Shown one piece after another: positions 58,276-64,000 of a stretch of DNA of 64,000 nt. The DNA is taken from positions 1 to 64,000 of the forward strand of contig NZ_JAOCAH010000021.1 in NCBI RefSeq assembly GCF_029839275.1, written 5' to 3'. The DNA is from Pseudomonas sp. GD03944 (GTDB taxonomy: Bacteria; Pseudomonadota; Gammaproteobacteria; Pseudomonadales; Pseudomonadaceae). Below the pieces are notes generated by a model. It was not told where the DNA came from, searched no databases, and saw nothing but the letters and a program-made list of their open reading frames with translations. The position numbers and the translations under genes were made by a program. Position 1 is the stretch's first letter, and the number at the start of each line of letters is the position of its first letter.

Positions 58276-58284
58276 CAGCCACCT

Positions 58285-58378
58285 TCGCCCCGAGTCGGGG
58301 CTCCCACAGTCCATCGCCTGCTCCGCAAGCCACGCCAAGCCACGTTATTTGTAGGAGCAGCGCCCCGCGGCGAATGCT
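58285..58378. repeat. REP-like pair (BIME), copy B
   Basis: Two opposed units. The minus-orientation unit at 58287-58312 reads GTGGGAGCCCCGACTCGGGG then CGAAG; the plus-orientation unit at 58350-58377 reads TGTAGGAGCAGCGCCCCGCG then GCGAATG. The second matches the unit near 16710 at 25 of 27 positions. Each unit is a short hairpin. Confidence 0.7.
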
Positions 58379-58446
58379 GGCCTCAGCGCTGCAGGAGTAA
58401 TCGGTTACTCTTCGGCTCACACAATCGTGCGACACGGGTGAATGAC

Positions 58447-58722
58447 ATGAGCGATGACTACCAACCCCTGGCCTGCGCGCTGTACGACTACCTTGAGGTT
58501 GCCTGCCTGCACCATTACCGGCTGCACATCGAACTGGTCGACGGCGGTACGCTGGACGCCGAGGCGCTGACCACGGAAACCCGCGCCAGCAAGGAGGAAT
58601 TTCTGGTGGTGCGCAGCGATCAGGGTGAGCAGCACCTGCGCATGGACCAGATGATCGCGGTCACCCCGCTGACGCCGGGTGCCCGTTTCGGTCGGGTGCT
58701 GTTGAACAACCGGGCCTGCTGA
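58447..58722 (+). CDS. rof: Rof (YaeO)-like Rho-binding antiterminator
   Basis: A 91-residue protein. LACALYDYLEVACLHHYRLH (about residues 8-27) is close to the conserved Rof segment, followed by LVDGGTLDAEALTTETRASKE and beta strands of the small barrel. Rof binds Rho and inhibits termination. The start at 58447 lies after GGGTGAAT. It is a single gene between a REP pair and the convergent DUF2058 gene. Confidence 0.8.
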   Translation: MSDDYQPLACALYDYLEVACLHHYRLHIELVDGGTLDAEALTTETRASKEEFLVVRSDQGEQHLRMDQMIAVTPLTPGARFGRVLLNNRAC

Positions 58723-58756
58723 GCGCCCCGCCAGGCGCGCTCAGCAGGCAGGTGGG

Positions 58757-59296
58757 TCACCACATCAGGTCGTCCGGCACCTGGTAGGCCGCGTACGGAT
58801 CGTCCTCGTCCGGGGCCTCGGTCGGGGTATTGAGCAGCACCACGCGCCGCTCGTCGCGCTCCTGGATCTTCAGCGCGGCCTCACGGGGGATGACTTCATA
58901 ACCGCCGCCGTGGCGCACGATGGCCAGCGAGCCGCGGCTGAGCTTGTCGCGCATCAGGGCATTCACCGACAGGCGCTTGACCTTCTTGTCGTCGACGAAG
59001 TTGTAGTAGTCCTCGGTGGTCAGCTTGGGCAGGCGGGACACTTCGATCAGTTGCTTGATCTGCGCGGCGCGGGATTTCTGCTCGGCCTTTTCCTGCTGCT
59101 GGCGGTTCAGTTCCTGGTCGCGGGCCGCTTTCTCGGCCATGGCCTGCTGGGCGGCGAGCTTCTGCGACTCATCCTTTTCGACCTGCCCTTTCTGCTCGAG
59201 GCGCTTCTGCTTCTGTTGCTGCTTGCCGGCCTGCTTGGCCTGCTTTTCGTTGACCAGCCCGGCCTTGAGCAGCTGATCGCGTAGTGAGAGAGCCAT
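58757..59296 (-). CDS. DUF2058 family protein (YaiL-like)
   Basis: A 179-residue protein. It has an N-terminal SLRDQLLKAGLVNEKQAKQA motif and a long charged coiled coil (about 20-85, rich in Lys, Gln and Glu), then the conserved KLTTEDYYNFVDDKKVKRLS core (about 93-112). It ends at QVPDDLMW. Function is unknown; the basic helical region and nucleoprotein-like charge suggest nucleic-acid association, which is speculative. Confidence 0.9.
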   Translation of the reverse strand: MALSLRDQLLKAGLVNEKQAKQAGKQQQKQKRLEQKGQVEKDESQKLAAQQAMAEKAARDQELNRQQQEKAEQKSRAAQIKQLIEVSRLPKLTTEDYYNFVDDKKVKRLSVNALMRDKLSRGSLAIVRHGGGYEVIPREAALKIQERDERRVVLLNTPTEAPDEDDPYAAYQVPDDLMW

Positions 59297-59365
59297 ACCT
59301 TACCTATAACAACGAAGGATAAATGCAGGGCAGGACCACGCTGCCCGATCGATCCGTGCAGTGCC

Positions 59366-60199
59366 CTAGCAGCCTGACGGACCCTGTTTTTCCAGCTTCT
59401 TGGCTTCGCCCCACAGGGCATCCATGTCTTCCAGGCTGCAATCTTCGATCGGACGACCGGCTTCACGCAATGCCTGTTCGATAAAACGAAAGCGCCGCTC
59501 GAACTTGCCGTTCGCCGCCCGCAACGCCGCCTCGGGGTCGACCTTGAGGTGGCGGGCCAGGTTGGTCACCACGAACAACAGGTCGCCGATTTCCTCGGCA
59601 ATGGCCGCCGGGTCGTTTTCGCTCATGGCTTCGAGGACTTCATCCAGTTCCTCGCGCACCGCATCGACCACCGGCAATGCATCCGGCCAGTCAAAGCCGA
59701 CCTGGGCTGCGCGCTTCTGCAACTTGGCCGCCCGGCTCAGGGCCGGCAACGCGGCCGGGACGTCATCGAGCAGGGACAATTGCTCCGGCGCGGCCGCTTT
59801 TTCAGCGCGCTCCTCGGCCTTGATCGCTTCCCAGCGCTGCTTGATGGCGGCCTCTTCGAGCCGTGCCATGTCCGGCGCACCATACAGGTCGCCATCGGGA
59901 AAGACATGGGGATGGCGGCGCACCAGCTTGCGGGTGATGGCGTCGACCACCTCGGCGAACGCGAAACGCCCCTCTTCCTGCGCCAGCTGGCTGTAGTAGA
60001 CCACCTGGAACAGCAGGTCACCCAGTTCCCCCGGCAGGTGCTCGAAATCCGCCCGCTCGATGGCGTCGGCGACCTCGTAGGCCTCCTCCAGGGTGTAAGG
60101 CACGATGGTCGCGTAGGACTGCTTCAGGTCCCACGGGCAGCCGTACTGCGGATCGCGCAGGCGGGCCATGAGGTGCAACAGGTCGTCGAGTTGGTACAT
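59366..60199 (-). CDS. mazG: Nucleoside triphosphate pyrophosphohydrolase MazG
   Basis: A 277-residue all-alpha NTP pyrophosphatase with two MazG domains. The first has LRDPQYGCPWDLKQSYATIV and EEAYEVADAIERADFEHLPG with ELGDLLFQVV (EExxExxD type ligands); the second has EELDEVLEAMSENDPAAIAE and EIGDLLFVVTNLARH. It removes aberrant NTPs and affects ppGpp levels in stress. It is 70 bases downstream of relA. Confidence 0.95.
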   Translation of the reverse strand: MYQLDDLLHLMARLRDPQYGCPWDLKQSYATIVPYTLEEAYEVADAIERADFEHLPGELGDLLFQVVYYSQLAQEEGRFAFAEVVDAITRKLVRRHPHVFPDGDLYGAPDMARLEEAAIKQRWEAIKAEERAEKAAAPEQLSLLDDVPAALPALSRAAKLQKRAAQVGFDWPDALPVVDAVREELDEVLEAMSENDPAAIAEEIGDLLFVVTNLARHLKVDPEAALRAANGKFERRFRFIEQALREAGRPIEDCSLEDMDALWGEAKKLEKQGPSGC

Positions 60200-60268
60200 G
60201 GGAACTCACACGATGGGAAAGGCCGTCACGGCGCGCATCGGGCAACCCGACGCGCGCCGCAGTGCACG

Positions 60269-62512
60269 TCAGGACACCCGGTGACGGCGCGCTTCGATGA
60301 TGTTCGGCAGTTGGCTGATGCGCCCCAGCAGGCGCCCCAGGGCATCCAGTCCGGGGATTTCCACGGTGATCGACATCGACGCGGTGTTGTCTTCCTTGTT
60401 CGAGTGGGTGTTCACCGCCAGTACATTCAGGCGCTCGTTGAGCAGCACCTGGGTCACGTCGCGCAGCAGACCCGAACGGTCATAGGCACGGATGACGATA
60501 TCCACCGGGTAGGTGGACACCGGGACCGGGCCCCAACTGACCTGGATGATCCGCTCCGGCTCGCGCCCCGCCAGTTGCAGCACGGCGGCGCAGTCCTGGC
60601 GGTGGATGCTCACGCCGCGGCCGAGGGTGATGTAGCCGACGATCGGGTCCCCCGGCAACGGCTGGCAGCAGCCGGCGATCTGCGTGAGCAGGTTGCCGAC
60701 CCCTTCGATCTGCACGTCGCCGCGCTTGCCCGGCTTGAACCCCAGGGCCTTGCGCGGGATCAGTTCGAGCTGCTCGCTGCTGCGCTCCGGTTCGACCAGT
60801 TGCTGCGCCAGATTGACCACGTGGGCCAGGCGCAGGTCACCCGCACCGAGCGAGGCGAACAGGTCCTCGCTGGACTTCAGGTTGGCTTTTTCGCCGAGCT
60901 TTTCGAAATCCACGTTCGGCAGCGCCAGGCGGCCCAGCTCGCGCTCGAGCATGGCTTTGCCCGCCGCGACGTTCTGGTCGCGGTCCTGCAGCTTGAACCA
61001 GTGGACGATCTTCGCCCGCGCCCGCGAGGTGGTGACGTACCCCAGGTTGGAGTTCAGCCAGTCGCGGCTCGGCGTGCCGTGCTTGCTGGTGATGACCTCC
61101 ACCTGCTCGCCGGTCTGCAGGCTGTAGGTCAGCGGAACGATGCGCCCGTTGATCTTCGCGCCCCGACAGTTATGCCCGATCTCGGTGTGCACCCGGTAAG
61201 CGAAGTCCAGCGGCGTCGCGCCCTTGGGCAGGTCGATCGCATGGCCGTCGGGGGTGAAGACGTAGACCCGGTCCGGTTCGATATCAACCCGCAACTGCTC
61301 GGCCAGGCCGCCGATGTCGCCCAGCTCTTCGTGCCATTCGAGGACCTGGCGCAGCCAGGAAATCTTCTCTTCGTAATGGTTGGAGCCGGATTTGACGTCG
61401 GTGCCCTTGTAGCGCCAGTGCGCGCACACCCCCAGCTCGGCTTCCTCGTGCATGGCGTGGGTGCGGATCTGCACCTCCAGCACCTTGCCTTCCGGCCCGA
61501 GCACGGCGGTGTGCAGCGAGCGGTAGCCATTTTCCTTGGGATTGGCGATGTAGTCGTCGAATTCCTTGGGAATGTGCCGCCACAGGGTGTGCACGATGCC
61601 CAGCGCGGTGTAGCAGTCGCGCATTTCCGGCACCAGTACCCGCACCGCGCGGACGTCATAGATCTGACTGAACTGCAGGCCCTTGCGCCGCATTTTCCGC
61701 CAGATCGAGTAGATGTGCTTGGCCCGGCCGCTGAGGTCGGCCTTGATGCCGGTGGCTTCGAGCTCGTCACGCAGCTGGTTCATCACCTCGTTGATGTACT
61801 GCTCGCGGTCGAGCCGGCGCTCGTGCAGCAAGGTGGCGATCTGCTTGTACTGCTCGGGTTCCAGGTAGCGGAAGGACAGGTCCTCCAGCTCCCACTTGAT
61901 GTGGCCGATGCCCAGGCGATGGGCCAGCGGCGCGTAGATGTCGAAGACTTCCCGGGCCACCCGCTGGCGCTTCTCGTCGTCGGCTTCCTTGACCGCGCGG
62001 ATCGCGCAGGTGCGCTCGGCGAGCTTGATCAGCGCGACGCGCACGTCGTCGACCATGGCCACGAGCATCTTGCGCAGGTTGTCGACCTGGGCCTGGGAGC
62101 CCAGGACCAGGGAATCGCGGGGGTTGAGGCTGGTGCTGATGGCGGCCATGCGCAACACGCCTTCGATCAGCTTGGCCACCACCGGGCCGAAACGCTGATG
62201 GACGGCGGCCAGGGTCACCTTGCCCTCGCGCACGCCGCGGTAGATGACCGCGGCGATCAGGGAATCCTGATCGAGCTTGAGGTCGGCGAGGATTTCGGCG
62301 ATTTCCAGCCCCGCGCGGAAGCTGGACGCCCCTTCCGACCACAGGTTCTGGGCCGCATTGGCCTGCTGTTCGGCCTCACGGGCAAACTCGCAGGCATCGC
62401 GCAATGCGTCATGGTCCAGCGCCGGGTCGACGCTGAGGACATAGGCCAGCCAGGCCTCTAGGTTGATGCTGCCGTCATCGTTGATCGGCTGGTGCGCTCT
62501 AACCTGAACCAT
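60269..62512 (-). CDS. relA: GTP pyrophosphokinase RelA (monofunctional)
   Basis: A 747-residue ribosome-associated (p)ppGpp synthetase. The hydrolase-like region (about 45-190) has lost the HD metal motif (IYRGVREGKV replaces it), so it is inactive in hydrolysis. The synthetase (about 240-360) carries GRAKHIYSIWRKMRRKG, YDVRAVRVLV and the EFDD (ExDD) motif typical of RelA as opposed to SpoT. TGS follows (about 410-470, VYVFTPDGHAIDLPKGATPL), then a zinc-finger-like region and ACT domain (about 665-745). It is activated by uncharged tRNA at stalled ribosomes. Confidence 0.96.
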   Translation of the reverse strand: MVQVRAHQPINDDGSINLEAWLAYVLSVDPALDHDALRDACEFAREAEQQANAAQNLWSEGASSFRAGLEIAEILADLKLDQDSLIAAVIYRGVREGKVTLAAVHQRFGPVVAKLIEGVLRMAAISTSLNPRDSLVLGSQAQVDNLRKMLVAMVDDVRVALIKLAERTCAIRAVKEADDEKRQRVAREVFDIYAPLAHRLGIGHIKWELEDLSFRYLEPEQYKQIATLLHERRLDREQYINEVMNQLRDELEATGIKADLSGRAKHIYSIWRKMRRKGLQFSQIYDVRAVRVLVPEMRDCYTALGIVHTLWRHIPKEFDDYIANPKENGYRSLHTAVLGPEGKVLEVQIRTHAMHEEAELGVCAHWRYKGTDVKSGSNHYEEKISWLRQVLEWHEELGDIGGLAEQLRVDIEPDRVYVFTPDGHAIDLPKGATPLDFAYRVHTEIGHNCRGAKINGRIVPLTYSLQTGEQVEVITSKHGTPSRDWLNSNLGYVTTSRARAKIVHWFKLQDRDQNVAAGKAMLERELGRLALPNVDFEKLGEKANLKSSEDLFASLGAGDLRLAHVVNLAQQLVEPERSSEQLELIPRKALGFKPGKRGDVQIEGVGNLLTQIAGCCQPLPGDPIVGYITLGRGVSIHRQDCAAVLQLAGREPERIIQVSWGPVPVSTYPVDIVIRAYDRSGLLRDVTQVLLNERLNVLAVNTHSNKEDNTASMSITVEIPGLDALGRLLGRISQLPNIIEARRHRVS

Positions 62513-62692
62513 CTTGCTTACCTTCCCTACGGCAGACCCGGGGTCCGCCGAACAGTCGCCAGCCTTCTACGAGGCGGTCGGTTTAACCACATGTGGGCGC
62601 ACTCCTTGTGCACCCCTACTGGCCGTAGATAAGGCCGGTCCGGTCAAAACCCAAGGGCCTCGCACCGCTTGCCTCTACCACGACCGTTCACG

Positions 62693-64000
62693 CTACTGCC
62701 GCACGAACAACGCCATCGCTTCGACATGCGCCGTCTGCGGAAACATATCGAGGATGCCGGCCCGTTTCAGCCGATACCCTTGCGCCTGCAACTCGGCGCT
62801 GTCTCGCGCCAGGGTTGCCGGGTTGCATGACACATACAGCACCCGCTCGGGCGCCAGTGACGCCATCTGCCTGACCGCCTGCAATGCCCCGTCGCGCGGG
62901 GGATCGAGCAGTACCGCAGCGAACCCACCCTGAGCCCAGGCCGTATCGGCCAGCGGGTTGGACAGGTCCGCCTGGAAAAAGTGCGCATTGCCCAACTGAT
63001 TGCTCACGGCATTCTGCGCGGCGCGGTCCACCATCGTCTGCACGCCCTCCACCGCCACCACCTCGGCGCTCTGCCGGGCCAGTGGCAAGGCAAAATTACC
63101 CAAACCGCAGAACAGATCCAGCACCCGTTCGTCCGGTCGAGGCGCCAGCCAGCTCAGCGCCTGGGCCACCATTGCCTCGTTCACCGGCGCGTTCACCTGC
63201 ACGAAATCGCCGGGACGGTAGGCCAGCTCGACGTTCCAGGCCTCCATCCGGTAGCCGAGCGGCAGCGCGGCATCGTGCGGTTGCGGCTCACCCGCTCCCT
63301 GCAACCATAGCTGCGCCTGGTGCTCGCGGCAGAAAAGCTGCAGGCGTTCCAGGTCCGCCGGTCCCAGGGTGGCGGTGTGGCGCACCAGCACCGCGCTGTC
63401 GGTGCCGTTGAACAGTTCGACATGGCCAATGGCCTGGGGCTTGTCCAGGGCACGCAGGGTGGCCGGCAACGCCTGCAGGATCGGCTGCAAGGGCTGTACC
63501 AGAACCGGGCACTGGTCCATGGCGATGATGTCCTGGCTGGCGGCGGCGCGAAAACCGACGTCCAGTTGCCCGGCCTTGGCGTTCCAGCGCACCGCGATGC
63601 GCGCGCGGCGGCGGTAAGCGAATTCTGGTCCGGCCAACGGCGGCGCCCATTCTTCGGGCTGCACGCCGCCAAGGCGTTCGAGCTGCTCGGCCAGCATGCG
63701 CTGTTTCAGGGCGAGCTGGTCGTCGTGGGGCATGTGCTGCACCGTGCAACCGCCACAGGTGCGGGCATGGGCGCAGGGTTCGGTACGGCGCTCCGGGCTG
63801 GCCTGCAGCACCCGCTCGGCGCGTGCTTCGACCACTTTGCTGTGGGCACCGAGCACCCGGGCCTCGATCTCCTCACCGGGCAACGCACCACTGACGAACC
63901 AGGTGCGGCCCTCGACGAAACCGATGCCCCGGCCGTCATTGGCCAGGCGTTCGATCGCCAGGCGCTGCTTCTTGCCCACGGGAACCTGCGGCGCGCGCGA
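62693..64000 (-). CDS. rlmD: 23S rRNA (uracil-1939-C5)-methyltransferase RlmD, 5' end cut by window
   Basis: At least 435 codons. The frame stays open to the right edge (upstream codons read SRAPQVPVGKKQRL), and P. aeruginosa RlmD is slightly longer, so the start lies beyond the window; an internal GTG at 63979 is probably not the start. The TRAM domain is at the N-terminus (about 10-65). The [4Fe-4S] cluster Cys are in EPCAHARTCGGCTVQ and LFC-type positions. SAM motifs VLDLFCGLGNFALPLA and the catalytic Cys region LYVSCNPATLARD are present. It methylates U1939 of 23S rRNA. Confidence 0.95.
   Translation of the reverse strand, partial: SRAPQVPVGKKQRLAIERLANDGRGIGFVEGRTWFVSGALPGEEIEARVLGAHSKVVEARAERVLQASPERRTEPCAHARTCGGCTVQHMPHDDQLALKQRMLAEQLERLGGVQPEEWAPPLAGPEFAYRRRARIAVRWNAKAGQLDVGFRAAASQDIIAMDQCPVLVQPLQPILQALPATLRALDKPQAIGHVELFNGTDSAVLVRHTATLGPADLERLQLFCREHQAQLWLQGAGEPQPHDAALPLGYRMEAWNVELAYRPGDFVQVNAPVNEAMVAQALSWLAPRPDERVLDLFCGLGNFALPLARQSAEVVAVEGVQTMVDRAAQNAVSNQLGNAHFFQADLSNPLADTAWAQGGFAAVLLDPPRDGALQAVRQMASLAPERVLYVSCNPATLARDSAELQAQGYRLKRAGILDMFPQTAHVEAMALFVRQ

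Noticed and set aside
59549..62461. 970-codon open frame antisense to mazG and relA
   Set aside because: The sense strand encodes two firmly recognised proteins. The antisense translation is low in structure signals and typical of GC-rich shadow frames.
1..64000. CRISPR array, rRNA operon, insertion sequence or prophage
   Set aside because: No spaced direct-repeat array, rRNA sequence, transposase, integrase or phage structural gene was found on either strand.

Overview
The window is chromosomal DNA of a high-GC gammaproteobacterium, almost certainly a Pseudomonas from the P. aeruginosa side of the genus. From about 9.3 kb to the right end, gene content and order match the PAO1 backbone as I remember it: purC-bamC-dapA-gcvR-bcp-tusA-bepA-nadA, then tRNA-Lys-queC-queE-cpoB-pal-tolBARQ-ybgC-ruvBAC-yebC(pmpR)-aspS-dps-slyX-HIT-oprD-proS, then yihY-arsC-wrbA-hda-purMN, then mazG-relA-rlmD. 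Organism and synteny are inferred from recalled gene order and protein similarity; no search was run.

Region by region. (1) 1-9.3 kb is accessory. It holds two ~90 % identical copies of a small Pseudomonas protein gene flanking an SmvA/QacA-type drug exporter with a perfect palindrome upstream. Next come a LysR regulator and a divergent three-gene cluster (VOC protein, homoserine-dehydrogenase-like enzyme, class I glutamine amidotransferase), an orphan MetQ-type binding protein, tRNA-Ser(CGA), a toxin-antitoxin pair whose ParE-like toxin is frameshifted, a HEAT-like hypothetical protein and a second VOC protein. (2) 9.3-18 kb is housekeeping: purine and lysine synthesis, outer-membrane assembly (BamC), peroxiredoxin, sulfur carrier, the BepA-type periplasmic protease and quinolinate synthase. 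purC is the long 289-residue form, not the ~236-residue form usual in Pseudomonas. (3) 18.2-24.7 kb is an iron cell-surface signalling cassette: a Fur-box-like site, a FecI-type sigma factor, a FecR-type anti-sigma factor, a TonB receptor with a signalling domain and, after a terminator hairpin, a secreted Ntn-hydrolase of the PvdQ/QuiP acylase family. It lies between nadA and tRNA-Lys, the interval where PAO1 carries phnAB/pqsABCDE/mvfR. (4) 24.8-37 kb, mostly on the minus strand, holds preQ0 synthesis, the Tol-Pal envelope system, RuvABC, YebC/PmpR and AspRS. (5) 37-48.8 kb holds a Dps-like ferritin, a diguanylate cyclase without an I-site, a membrane-anchored cold-shock protein, SlyX, a HIT protein, an OprD porin, ProRS, a lytic transglycosylase, a thioredoxin lipoprotein and a large PilZ-like protein. 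(6) 49-64 kb holds YihY, the overlapping arsC/wrbA/DUF2069/hydrolase operon, Hda with a PerM-like permease, DUF2066, purM-purN, DUF3108, Rof, DUF2058, MazG, RelA and the 3' part of rlmD, which runs off the right edge.

The best candidate for an under-described system is the iron-signalling and acylase cassette. Next are the LysR/VOC/homoserine-dehydrogenase/amidotransferase cluster and the exporter sandwiched between duplicated small genes. I saw no CRISPR array, insertion sequence, prophage or rRNA.
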